From Chitinophaga jiangningensis (lineage in GTDB: Bacteria > Bacteroidota > Bacteroidia > Chitinophagales > Chitinophagaceae): a DNA stretch of 64,000 bases. Below the pieces are notes generated by a model. It ran no database searches and was not told the origin of the DNA. It worked only from the letters and a program-made list of their open reading frames with translations. Each line of letters starts with the position of its first letter. The first letter of the stretch is position 1. Positions 35,949 through 44,193 of this stretch are shown in pieces. Made by a program: the position numbers and the translations under genes. The DNA is taken from positions 558,001-622,000 of the forward strand of contig NZ_FRBL01000001.1 of assembly GCF_900142605.1 (NCBI RefSeq), in the 5' to 3' direction.

Positions 35949-36656
35949 ATGAAAATATTGGTTACAGCGGCTACTAGCCTGGAAATAAAGCCCTTTCTGC
36001 AATACCTGGAGCAACACAGCCAGCAGGTATCGGATTACCGGTTCAGATTAACCGGATGCGAGGTAGATGTGCTCATCGCCGGCATCGGCATGATGCATAC
36101 GGCTTTCAGCCTTGGTAAATACTTTACCCTGCACACCCCGCATGTGGCCATACAGGCCGGTATCTGCGGTACTTTCCGCAAGGACTGGCATCTTGGCGCC
36201 GTAGTGGCCGTTGAAAGTGAACACCTGGCCGACCTCGGCGCGGAGGACAATGATCAGTTTAAAGATTTATTTGATATCAATCTCTGGAAGGAATCCCAGC
36301 ATCCATTCACCGGCACCAGCCTGGTCAATACTTTTCATGCCTGGCCACTCGCCCTGGAACTGCCCGCCGCCACCGGCGTATCCGTGAACCGCGTTAGCGG
36401 CAGCGCCGCCACTATTGCACAACTGGAAGCTAAATACCAGCCCGATACCGAAAGTATGGAAGGCGCCGCCTTTCACTATGCCTGCCTACAGGAAAACATA
36501 CCCTTCCTTCAAATAAGGAGTATATCTAACTACGTGGAAATCAGGGATAAATCCAAATGGCAAATACCTACTGCCGTTAAAAACCTGAACGATGAACTTG
36601 TGCGCACCGTAGAAGAACTCTGTGCCCACTATACTACCGTAACAAAAAACTTCTGA
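35949..36656 (+). CDS. mqnB: Futalosine hydrolase
   Basis: MqnB removes the base from futalosine in the alternative menaquinone pathway. The 235-residue protein has the nucleoside phosphorylase-like fold. It shows MKILVTAATSLEIKPF at the start, IAGIGMMHTAF, and the signature SMEGAAFHYACL with RSISNYVE. One base separates its stop from mqnD, which acts later in the same pathway. The other mqn genes are not in the window. Confidence 0.92.
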   Translation: MKILVTAATSLEIKPFLQYLEQHSQQVSDYRFRLTGCEVDVLIAGIGMMHTAFSLGKYFTLHTPHVAIQAGICGTFRKDWHLGAVVAVESEHLADLGAEDNDQFKDLFDINLWKESQHPFTGTSLVNTFHAWPLALELPAATGVSVNRVSGSAATIAQLEAKYQPDTESMEGAAFHYACLQENIPFLQIRSISNYVEIRDKSKWQIPTAVKNLNDELVRTVEELCAHYTTVTKNF

Positions 36657-36657
36657 T

Positions 36658-37446
36658 ATGAATTTAACGCTCGGCTTTTCACCATGCCCGAATGATACCT
36701 TCATCTTCGACGCACTGGTGAATAATAAAATCAATACGAACGGCTTTAGCTTTGACACCCGCCTCGAAGACGTTGAAACACTCAACAACTGGGCTATCCA
36801 GGGCAAACTGGATGTAACAAAACTCTCCTTTGCCGTATACCTGAAAGTTAAAGATCAGTATGATCTGCTCAACAGTGGCAGCGCTCTCGGTCGCGGATGC
36901 GGTCCACTCCTCATCTCCAAAGAACCGCTTGCCCCGGAAGAGGTAAAAAATAAAACCATTGCCATTCCAGGTGAAAACACTACCGCCAACCTCCTTTTCT
37001 CTATCGCCTTCCCGGAAGCAAAAAACAAGAAGATCATGGTGTTTTCTGACATCGAAAACGCTGTGCTGAACGGGGAAGCTGATGCAGGTGTAATCATTCA
37101 CGAAAACCGCTTCACCTACCAGCTAAAAGGCCTCAAAAAGGTGATGGACATGGGTGAATATTGGGAACAAACGACGGGTAACCCTATCCCGCTCGGTGGC
37201 ATCTTCATAAAAAAAGATATTGCACCTGAAAAACGTGCCGCACTCGATCAGCTTATTCATGAAAGCCTGCAGCACGCTTACAGCCAGTACCCGGTTCTGT
37301 CCGACTACGTGAAATCACATGCACAGGAAATGGATGAAGCGGTGATGCGTCAGCATATTGATTTATATGTAAACCAGTTTAGCCTGGACCTGGGCGAAGA
37401 AGGACATAAGGCCGTGGATGCCCTGATGGCTGCTGCCAAACGATAA
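36658..37446 (+). CDS. mqnD: 1,4-dihydroxy-6-naphthoate synthase
   Basis: MqnD turns the cyclic dehypoxanthine futalosine product into 1,4-dihydroxy-6-naphthoate for menaquinone. The 262-residue protein begins LTLGFSPCPNDTFIFDAL, a hallmark of the MqnA/MqnD family. It also has GRGCGPLLIS and GVIIHENRFTY, with the conserved His of the family. Its stop codon runs directly into a 23-bp hairpin stem. It forms an operon with mqnB. Confidence 0.93.
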   Translation: MNLTLGFSPCPNDTFIFDALVNNKINTNGFSFDTRLEDVETLNNWAIQGKLDVTKLSFAVYLKVKDQYDLLNSGSALGRGCGPLLISKEPLAPEEVKNKTIAIPGENTTANLLFSIAFPEAKNKKIMVFSDIENAVLNGEADAGVIIHENRFTYQLKGLKKVMDMGEYWEQTTGNPIPLGGIFIKKDIAPEKRAALDQLIHESLQHAYSQYPVLSDYVKSHAQEMDEAVMRQHIDLYVNQFSLDLGEEGHKAVDALMAAAKR

Positions 37447-37523
37447 TCTTTGCTTATTTGCCTGCGCCTTCGGCGCAGGCAAATAAGCAAAGATCCGGGC
37501 CTTTCGGCCCGGATCTTTGCTTA
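37446..37523. repeat. Tandem hairpin pair between convergent mqnD and photolyase genes
   Basis: Hairpin 1 is a perfect 23-bp stem (37446-37468 with 37472-37494), tip GCC-TTC-GGC. Its first base is the last base of the mqnD stop. Hairpin 2 is a perfect 18-bp stem (37484-37501 with 37506-37523) with tip GCC-TTTC-GGC, ending two bases from the photolyase stop. The 11-base arm TAAGCAAAGAT (37484-37494) belongs to both stems, and its complement ATCTTTGCTTA stands on both outer sides. The element fills the whole intergenic space. Confidence 0.9.
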
Positions 37524-37525
37524 AA

Positions 37526-38830
37526 TCACTTCAACGCTTTGGCATACACCTCCAACACCCGCTTCCTTGCCATCTCATGCGACACAATCGGCTTCACATA
37601 CTCAAAGCTCTCAAACTCCGGCACCCACTTACGTATATATTTTAAATCCTTATCAAACTTCTGCGTTTGCAACGTGGGATTAAACACCCTGAAATAAGGC
37701 GCCGCATCACAGCCTGAACCGGCCGCCCACTGCCACCCGCCGTTATTCGCCGCCAGATCATAATCCAGCAGCTTCGCAGCAAAATAAGCCTCGCCCCATC
37801 GCCAGTCGATGAGCAGGTGCTTTGTTAAAAAACTCGCCGTAATCATACGCACCCGGTTATGCATATAACCCGTTGCATTTAACTCCCGCATACCGGCATC
37901 CACAATCGGATAACCCGTTTGGCCTTCGCACCAGCGCTTAAACTCCACCTCGTTATTTCTCCATGGAATCTTATCATAATCCCTTTTAAATGAATGTCCT
38001 ACCACATGCGGGAAATGCCAGAGAATCATCTGGTAAAACTCTCTCCATACCAACTCATTCACATAAGTAGCATTCAATGCCAGCGCCTCTTTCATCAGCT
38101 GCCGGATACTCACCGTACCGAAACGTAAATGCAGCCCCATCCTCGATGTACCCTCCTGCGCCGGAAAATCGCGGGTTTGATCGTAGTGCGCAACAATGGC
38201 TTCGTTCAATTCTGCAGATGGTAATGCCAAGCCGGATGGCTGAAAACCGATAGCTGCCAGCGTTGGAATATCCGTGGCTGCCGCCTTAAAGAGGTGCGAC
38301 ATATAACGCCGTACCGGATAGGGCTTCAGGTGAAAAGGCGTGAGCACCTGCTGCCATTTTTTACTGTAAGGAGTAAATATCGTATAGGGCTCTCCGTTAT
38401 CTTTCAGTACTTCATTTTTTTCCAGTATAACCTGGTCCTTGAACGTCAGCAAACCGATGCCTTCCAGCGCCAGTTGCTTAGCTACAGCGGCATCCCGCTG
38501 CCTCGCATAAGGTTCATAATCATGGTTGGTATATACTGCTCCTATCTGATATTTACCGGTCCAATAGCGGAACGCTTCCTCCGGTGTGCCGATAAAGACT
38601 TCCATATTAGCACCATAATTACGCAGCTGCCGCTGTAGCTGCACCAACGTCCGGTGGATGAAAGTAACCCTTGCATCGGTTTTATCTTCCAAATCCCGGA
38701 GAATATTGGTATCAAAAATAAACACCGGTAATACCGGCCTGTCCGACTTCAAAGCATGATATAATGCTGCATTATCGTCCAGCCTGAGATCACGGCGGAA
38801 CCAACATAAATTAACAACAGGAGCTGCCAT
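37526..38830 (-). CDS. phrB: Deoxyribodipyrimidine photolyase
   Basis: The 434-residue protein splits UV-induced cyclobutane dimers using light and FAD. The N-terminal antenna domain starts NLCWFRRDLRLDDNAAL. The FAD-binding part contains TSRMGLHLRFGTVS, WREFYQMIL, GQTGYPIVDAGMRELNATGYMHNR and the C-terminal WAAGSGCDAAPYFRVFNP. This fits a class I CPD photolyase; a cryptochrome function is less likely but cannot be excluded. Its start codon follows the stop of the PabC-like gene without a gap. Confidence 0.93.
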   Translation of the reverse strand: MAAPVVNLCWFRRDLRLDDNAALYHALKSDRPVLPVFIFDTNILRDLEDKTDARVTFIHRTLVQLQRQLRNYGANMEVFIGTPEEAFRYWTGKYQIGAVYTNHDYEPYARQRDAAVAKQLALEGIGLLTFKDQVILEKNEVLKDNGEPYTIFTPYSKKWQQVLTPFHLKPYPVRRYMSHLFKAAATDIPTLAAIGFQPSGLALPSAELNEAIVAHYDQTRDFPAQEGTSRMGLHLRFGTVSIRQLMKEALALNATYVNELVWREFYQMILWHFPHVVGHSFKRDYDKIPWRNNEVEFKRWCEGQTGYPIVDAGMRELNATGYMHNRVRMITASFLTKHLLIDWRWGEAYFAAKLLDYDLAANNGGWQWAAGSGCDAAPYFRVFNPTLQTQKFDKDLKYIRKWVPEFESFEYVKPIVSHEMARKRVLEVYAKALK

Positions 38831-39688
38831 TTAAAGAATATTTTCGTGGAGGAGTTCGTGTAAAACCGCAGCAGTGGCATTGCCATAACTGCTATCCCTG
38901 AAAGTGCCTACCCAACGGATTCCGTATATCGCATTGGTAAGAAAAATTTCATCGGCATTTTCCAGGTCTTCAATTTCCAGGGGCCTTTCCTGAAAATGAT
39001 AAGGGAGGTCGGCCTGTAATAAATACTTGCGCATTACCCCACATACGGGACCTTCGGTCAATGGTGGGGTGAATATCTCCTTACCCTTTACTATAAACAC
39101 ATTAGCGATAGTACTATCCGCTATACGGCCGTAAGGATTCAGGAGTATAGCCTCATTCAGCCGGTGCTGGCGGGCATACATGGCGGCCATTACGTACGAT
39201 AAACAGTTGTTGGATTTAATCGATGACAACTTATCCGCACTCTTCTTCACATCCGGAAAGATATCTGTTACCAGGCCGGATTCATTTAGCTCCAGCACGG
39301 ATTTGCTGAGCTCCCAGGCCTGTATCACATAGTTGGGTAAATTATTAACCGGATCATACAGGCCTCCATCAGAACGAAATACAGCAATGCGCACCCGCGC
39401 GAGGTCATCGTATTTATTTCTGGCGCACAATTCCAGGATAGACTCTATGAAAAACGTTTTAGTAAATGAAGGAGGAATATCAAAATGCAGCAGGTGTAAG
39501 CTGGCCATGAGTCGTTCATAGTGGAGATCGGCCAGCAGCACAGTTCCCTGGTACACCTTCAGCGTTTCAAAAAAACCGTCACCATATCTGAAAGAACGGT
39601 TGTCTGCTGTAAAAATAGGCTCTCCGGCAGGTATAAATTTGCCGTTATAACAAAGGAATCCAACTTGCACTTCAATGACTTTTAGCAA
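38831..39688 (-). CDS. Class IV aminotransferase, aminodeoxychorismate lyase-like
   Basis: The 285-residue PLP protein belongs to the PabC/IlvE/Dat fold. It shows YNGKFIPAGEPIF, RSFRYGDGFFETLKV and the likely PLP Lys158 in LSSIKSNNCLSYV. The phosphate-binding loop comes later (GRIADSTIANVFIV), followed by LTEGPVCGVMRKYLL. Best fit is 4-amino-4-deoxychorismate lyase (pabC), giving p-aminobenzoate for folate. Branched-chain or D-amino-acid aminotransferase is possible. The frame starts at TTG 39686-39688, but GTG at 39668-39670 matches family N-termini better. It is directly coupled to the photolyase gene. Confidence 0.8.
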   Translation of the reverse strand: MLKVIEVQVGFLCYNGKFIPAGEPIFTADNRSFRYGDGFFETLKVYQGTVLLADLHYERLMASLHLLHFDIPPSFTKTFFIESILELCARNKYDDLARVRIAVFRSDGGLYDPVNNLPNYVIQAWELSKSVLELNESGLVTDIFPDVKKSADKLSSIKSNNCLSYVMAAMYARQHRLNEAILLNPYGRIADSTIANVFIVKGKEIFTPPLTEGPVCGVMRKYLLQADLPYHFQERPLEIEDLENADEIFLTNAIYGIRWVGTFRDSSYGNATAAVLHELLHENIL

Positions 39689-39723
39689 GTTGTAAGTTAC
39701 CCAATAATTCCCGATTTAGATAA

Positions 39724-39790
39724 GTTGAGATGCAGCTTTTTTGTTAAAGCTGAATGTCTGTTTTTTGTAACAAAACGGCTGCATCTCAAC
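39724..39790 (-). terminator. Long inverted repeat after the DUF5723-like gene
   Basis: A 13-bp perfect stem, GTTGAGATGCAGC (39724-39736) with GCTGCATCTCAAC (39778-39790), encloses a second pair TTTTGTTA/TAACAAAA. On the minus strand it lies 6 bases past the stop of the frameshifted gene. No long U-tract follows. It probably ends that transcript. Confidence 0.55.
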
Positions 39791-39796
39791 AAAAAA

Positions 39797-41169
39797 CTAC
39801 TTACGTTGTAATCCGCCAAAACGAACGCCAATAAAGAAATCCGCCTGATGTGCACCACCGGCCAGCGCCGTCAGCACACTACCGCTACCCAAAAATAACG
39901 GACCTACGCGGAAGCTCGCTCCTGCATTAAACTTCGTCAGTGTATTATAGCTAAGTGGGAGGAAGAATCCGAAGATGCGGCCATCGTATCTTGGTGTTAC
40001 CGTCAGCCCACCGAAGTATTGACTGTTAAACGCTTTTTTCTTCAGCGTAGCCAGCGAAAACTGACCGTTTGCATTCACAAAAAAATGCTGCTTGATATGG
40101 TAATCCGCATCGAGCTGTAAACGGCCTGGCAAGCTCACACTATACGTTGTGCTTTCGTTATTACCATCCGGTGTAAAATACTGTGGATATTTGTTCAGCG
40201 CTGTCTTGTAGTCATCAATGCTCACCCCGTCCAGACTGCTCAGGTAGAAGTTCTGGTTAGCCGGAATGTTGATATTGAAAGTGCCGCTGCGCTGTACATC
40301 TCTCTCATATTTAATACGGCCAATATCAGATAACGACACGCCTACACGAAGTTTGTAATCCTTACTGTCGCCCGGGCGATATTCATACACTGCACCCAGC
40401 TCAAATCCAACGCCATGGCCTACAAATCGGGTCAGGTCACCGGCTTCAAAATCGGTAAAGCTGATACCTGCGAAATTGGTACCGATCTTACCGGTAGCAT
40501 TGGTCAGTGCAACATCCTGTGCCCCTTCATCTTCTATCAATGTCCCATGCAGGTTGTCGATTTGCAGACTTCCGTTACCAACGCCGGTCATGTATTTGAT
40601 GGTCACGCCACCTTTTACATAGTGCGGGCCCAGGTGAATAATTTCCCTGGCAGTGGAGAGATTATATTCCACCCAGCCATTCATGCTCACGCGCATTTTG
40701 TCGTTAGAGGTAATGGTGTACGGCAACTCCGGATCATCGCTAAAGTCGCTGGACACTTTATCCGCCAGCTTACCGTTGAGGTCAGCAATGTTAGCCATCA
40801 CCCTTGCTCTGCTCGTAAATGCGAAGGTGAAATGCTTCACTTTAAACATAAAAGAGGGCAGGTACACCTGCGCATTCACCAGGGCTTTTGTGGTACCGCT
40901 GTTAGCGCCAAACAGCTGGCTTTTCAGGGTATCTTCACCAAGGCATCACCGATGTTACTCAGCTTGTATTTCACTTGGTTATTACCCACGTGGGCGTTCA
41001 CACCAAAAATGCTCACATCCCAGTTATACCGGCCGTCGGCAATGTTGGCGGGGTTGCCATACACACTGTAAACACCTGCATAATTACTGGAACGAAATCC
41101 GGGGAGATCCTGTGCATGCGCGGCTACAGTGCTGCATGCCAGGAAAAGAAAAGTAGAAATTCTCTTCAT
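39797..41169 (-). pseudogene. DUF5723-like outer-membrane protein gene broken by a one-base frameshift
   Basis: The first part starts at ATG 41167-41169 with signal peptide MKRISTFLFLACSTVAAHA, then DLPGFRSSNYAGVYSVYGNPANIADGRYNWDV. This opening is typical of the DUF5723 family of Bacteroidota outer-membrane proteins. It stops at TGA after 81 codons (stop at 40924-40926). In the next frame the coding sequence continues without a break as DTLKSQLFGANSGTTKALVNAQVYLPSFMFKVKHF to 39797. Near 40935 the minus strand reads GTGAAGATACC; restoring one A (GTGAAAGATACC) gives a continuous reading frame of about 457 residues ending in a barrel-like C-terminus. It is therefore a recent frameshift or a sequencing error. 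Confidence 0.85.
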
Positions 41170-41201
41170 AGGTCGTGTTAGGTTTAGGATAAATGTGGGC
41201 G

Positions 41202-41233
41202 CAAGGATAATGGTTTTATCGCATTAAACAAAA
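41202..41233 (-). promoter_or_regulatory. Promoter of the DUF5723-like gene
   Basis: On the minus strand TTTTG (41233-41229), a 19-base spacer and TATCCTTG (41209-41202) fit the Bacteroidota promoter with one mismatch, 32 bases before the start codon. The intact promoter suggests that the broken gene is still transcribed. Confidence 0.5.
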
Positions 41234-41273
41234 TCACACTATGTATATATGTATCAAGAAAAGATGGGTGGTC

Positions 41274-41331
41274 AGGGCCTGCGGCCCTTACAGAACGCAA
41301 AAGTCCCGTGCCGAAGGCATGGGACTTTTGC
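41274..41331. repeat. Two hairpins downstream of scoB
   Basis: Hairpin 1 is short (AGGGCC 41274-41279 with GGCCCT 41283-41288, tip GCC-TGC-GGC). Hairpin 2 is a 16-bp stem with one G-T pair (41297-41312 with 41316-41331), tip GCC-GAA-GGC, and includes AAAA/TTTT near its base. They lie 19 bases past the scoB stop. They do not share an arm, unlike the other pairs. Confidence 0.75.
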
Positions 41332-41350
41332 ACAGGAAACGCTGTTTTCC

Positions 41351-42007
41351 TTATATCTTCATTTCCGGCACTTCACCATGTACAACCAGGCGACCGGCTG
41401 TTTTAGCTTTAATTTCCTCTGTGCTCACACCGGGAGCTCTTTCCAGCAGCAGGAAGCCATCAGGGGTTATTTCCAGTACAGCCAGCTCCGTTACGATTTT
41501 CCTTACACAGCTAACGCCGGTAAGGGGCAGTGTACAGGCAGGCAGCAGCTTACTTTCTCCTTTGGGATTGGTATGCATCATGGCTACTATAATATTGCGT
41601 GCGGAAGCTACCAGGTCCATGGCGCCGCCCATACCTTTCACCATTTTACCGGGAATTTTCCAGTTGGCGATATCACCTTTATCAGATACTTCCATCGCAC
41701 CAAGCACGGTAAGGTCCACCTTACCGGCGCGGATCATACCAAAGCTTTCTGCGGAATCAAAGAAGCTGCCACCAGGCAATACGGTAACGGTTTCTTTACC
41801 GGCATTGATGAGGTCTGCATCTATTTCTTCTTCTGTAGGATAAGGTCCCATGCCCAGCATGCCGTTTTCTGACTGCAGCATAATGCTGATACCGGATGGC
41901 ACATAATTGGAAACAAGCGTAGGTATACCGATGCCTAAATTCACGTACATACCATCCTGCAGTTCCTGTGCAATTCTTTTGGCGATGCCATATTTATCAA
42001 GCGCCAT
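41351..42007 (-). CDS. scoB: 3-oxoacid CoA-transferase subunit B
   Basis: With subunit A this enzyme moves CoA from succinyl-CoA to acetoacetate or a similar 3-oxoacid. The 218-residue protein carries the catalytic Glu47 in LQSENGMLGMGP, and GIGIPTLV and GGSFFDSAESFGMIR around it. It is translated 3 bases after scoA and ends before a pair of hairpins. Acetate- or butyrate-type CoA-transferases are close relatives, so the acceptor is not certain. Confidence 0.93.
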   Translation of the reverse strand: MALDKYGIAKRIAQELQDGMYVNLGIGIPTLVSNYVPSGISIMLQSENGMLGMGPYPTEEEIDADLINAGKETVTVLPGGSFFDSAESFGMIRAGKVDLTVLGAMEVSDKGDIANWKIPGKMVKGMGGAMDLVASARNIIVAMMHTNPKGESKLLPACTLPLTGVSCVRKIVTELAVLEITPDGFLLLERAPGVSTEEIKAKTAGRLVVHGEVPEMKI

Positions 42008-42010
42008 AGT

Positions 42011-42703
42011 TTAGATTTTTACCGTTTTACGTTCAATCCTTTTTTCATAATTGCTTCCCTGGAAAATGCGGTGCACATAGATTCCGGGCACATGGATCTG
42101 GTCAGGGTCCAGCTCACCGGGCTGCACCAGGTGTTCTACCTCTACGATAGTAACATTACCTGCTTTAGCCATTGGTACACTGTAATTACGGGTAGTTTTG
42201 CGGAAAACGAGATTGCCCATGGTGTCGCCTTTCCATGCTTTCACAATGGAAAAATCAGCGTGCAGCGCCATTTCCATCAGGTAATGCTTGCCGTCAAATA
42301 CGCGTACTTCCTTACCTTCCGCGATTTCGGTACCATAACCGGCAGGGGTGAAAAAGGCGGGAATGCCCATGCCTGCCATCTGGATGCGCGTGGCCAGTGT
42401 TCCCTGCGGAATCAGGTCCACTTCCAGCTCTCCGGCCAGCAGCTGCCTTTCAAATTCCGCGTTTTCGCCCACGTAAGACGACATCATCTTTCGAATCTGG
42501 CGGGTTTTCAATAACAGTCCCAGGCCAAAATCATCCACACCGGCGTTGTTGGATATACAGGTAAGATCTTTAATACCTTTTCGCACCAGTGCAGCAATAC
42601 TGTTTTCAGGAATACCACATAAACCAAACCCTCCCAGCATCAGCACGGCTCCATCTCCTATGTCGCGTATGGCCTCGTCTGCATTTGCGAATACTTTGTT
42701 CAT
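42011..42703 (-). CDS. scoA: 3-oxoacid CoA-transferase subunit A
   Basis: The 230-residue partner of ScoB has the family I CoA-transferase opening GAVLMLGGFGLCGIPENSI and CISNNAGVDDFGLG. The segment GELEVDLIPQGTLATRIQMAGMGIPAFFTPAGYGT is the usual signature. It starts 17 bases after the DUF4296-like lipoprotein gene, so it may share that transcript. Confidence 0.93.
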   Translation of the reverse strand: MNKVFANADEAIRDIGDGAVLMLGGFGLCGIPENSIAALVRKGIKDLTCISNNAGVDDFGLGLLLKTRQIRKMMSSYVGENAEFERQLLAGELEVDLIPQGTLATRIQMAGMGIPAFFTPAGYGTEIAEGKEVRVFDGKHYLMEMALHADFSIVKAWKGDTMGNLVFRKTTRNYSVPMAKAGNVTIVEVEHLVQPGELDPDQIHVPGIYVHRIFQGSNYEKRIERKTVKI

Positions 42704-42720
42704 GTTTTGGTGTTTTTCTT

Positions 42721-43206
42721 TTATTTCTGACGTTTGATAAATGGCTTGGTGGTATCGCTGTTGGCCGAAATCAGGATGGCCTTTTCTGCATTCGGGAAAA
42801 GGGTGCGCAGGCGGTAGGCTACCGGGGCCGACAGCTGGCCCATGTCCGGGGCTTTATTTTTTCTTTCGGTGAGATTAGCTGTTACCTGGTTCAGTACAGC
42901 CGTGAGTTTATCCGGATGTTGCTCGTACCAGCTGTAGCTGTTGTAAAAATCTTTTACGGATATCTGGTGCAGATCCAGTACCTGTTTTGAGTAGACTTTA
43001 ATTTTTTCCTGGCGCAGGGAATCGTAGCTGCCGGGATTGTTATTCACCACAAAGTTGTTACCATAGGCTTCCGCAATGGTCAGGTCCGCAAGGACGGCAC
43101 TCATTTCTTCCGGCTTCATGATATTCCCGGGAATACGGTCTTTATCGCCACAGGCGAACAATACTACCAGGAATGCGACTACACTGAGTTTCTTAATATA
43201 ATGCAT
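42721..43206 (-). CDS. DUF4296-like lipoprotein
   Basis: The 161-residue protein has signal MHYIKKLSVVAFLVVLFAC with lipobox Cys19. The mature part has KPEEMSAVLADLTIAEAYGNN and a DFYNSYSWYEQHPDKL segment. Both fit the DUF4296 family, which is short, helical and of unknown function in Bacteroidota. The C-terminal 40 residues look disordered. It lies between the DUF4835-like gene and scoA on the same strand. Confidence 0.75.
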   Translation of the reverse strand: MHYIKKLSVVAFLVVLFACGDKDRIPGNIMKPEEMSAVLADLTIAEAYGNNFVVNNNPGSYDSLRQEKIKVYSKQVLDLHQISVKDFYNSYSWYEQHPDKLTAVLNQVTANLTERKNKAPDMGQLSAPVAYRLRTLFPNAEKAILISANSDTTKPFIKRQK

Positions 43207-43278
43207 GTTAATGGCTGCGTTGTAGAAAGCGTAAAGCTATCAACATTTGCTGATAAAATAATATAAGCGGCAGCAGTG

Positions 43279-44193
43279 CTATCGCATCTGCTGGTATTTT
43301 GCGGCGTTGGGGATGTCCATCTTTGCCAGCATTTCTGCGGCGCGTGCTTTTTCCTGTGGCATGGCTTTAGAAAATATCTTCAGCAGCTCATCTCCTTTGG
43401 CAGAGTAGAACGTCTGCATCAGCATGGAGTTGGGTACATCCTGGTAGATGGCATATAGCAGGTTAATGCAGTTCATGATGGCGCCGCGGCCGGTGTTTAC
43501 GTCGTCATACATGAGATCAAGTCCCATACGGTGGTACTGGTACATCACATCGTGGAAGTTGTTGAACTTCACGTTCAGCAGGTTATCGGTGAGCCAGTAG
43601 CGGTTACGCTGACTTTCAAAGGCTTTCCAACCTGATACGTCCTTACCGTCCGGCGCATTATTTACTACGTTCTGGGCTTTTTTGAAGAAGGCATCCCCTC
43701 CTCTTGGCGAGAAGGAATCGGCATCCAGTCCCAGCATCACATAGGCGTAATACGCAAAGATGGCGGTGAGGTTGGCTGCCAGCGGATCGCTGCCGGCAAC
43801 GCGGTTATCATTGAATTCCATTGGCTGGAATTCGGTGTAACGAAACAGTACGTTGTTATCCTGGATATTGAGCAGGCTGGTCACATAGCTGGCGTTGTAT
43901 ACCGGGCGGGTGGCCTGGATGGTGAGCGTACCGCGATAGATATCGGAGCTGACTACCCCGGTGAGGTTCAGCATGATATTGCATTCGATGCGTTCAGCCG
44001 GGGAGTAGGCATCGCTGGCCCAGTGGCGGTTGTTGATAAACTCTTTAAGGGAGTTTTGCAGTGTGGTAAAGATTTTCTTATCCACACCGGTCAGCTGGGT
44101 GGCCACTACAGTTACGTTGGCGCGGAACTCCTGGGCGTTGGCAAACAAGGTTGCACAGCATAGGAGCAGGAATACGGAAAAGCGTTTAAGCAT
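43279..44193 (-). CDS. DUF4835-like protein, possibly T9SS component PorD
   Basis: The 304-residue protein has signal MLKRFSVFLLLCCATLFANA, then QEFRANVTVVATQL. Later segments include ASDAYSPAERIECNIMLNLTG, PVYNASYVTSLLNIQDNNVLF and YYAYVMLGLDADSFSPRGGDAFF, which are the pattern of DUF4835. From memory, members of this family have been named PorD in type IX secretion work; I cannot check this here. It overlaps the end of coaBC by 8 bases in the bamD-rpoZ-coaBC order that is widespread in Bacteroidota. The recN gene that often follows is absent here. Confidence 0.75.
   Translation of the reverse strand: MLKRFSVFLLLCCATLFANAQEFRANVTVVATQLTGVDKKIFTTLQNSLKEFINNRHWASDAYSPAERIECNIMLNLTGVVSSDIYRGTLTIQATRPVYNASYVTSLLNIQDNNVLFRYTEFQPMEFNDNRVAGSDPLAANLTAIFAYYAYVMLGLDADSFSPRGGDAFFKKAQNVVNNAPDGKDVSGWKAFESQRNRYWLTDNLLNVKFNNFHDVMYQYHRMGLDLMYDDVNTGRGAIMNCINLLYAIYQDVPNSMLMQTFYSAKGDELLKIFSKAMPQEKARAAEMLAKMDIPNAAKYQQMR

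Noticed and set aside
40920..40945. Programmed -1 frameshifting in the DUF5723-like gene
   Set aside because: No slippery heptamer or downstream pseudoknot was seen, and this family is not known for recoding. A simple one-base deletion explains the data.
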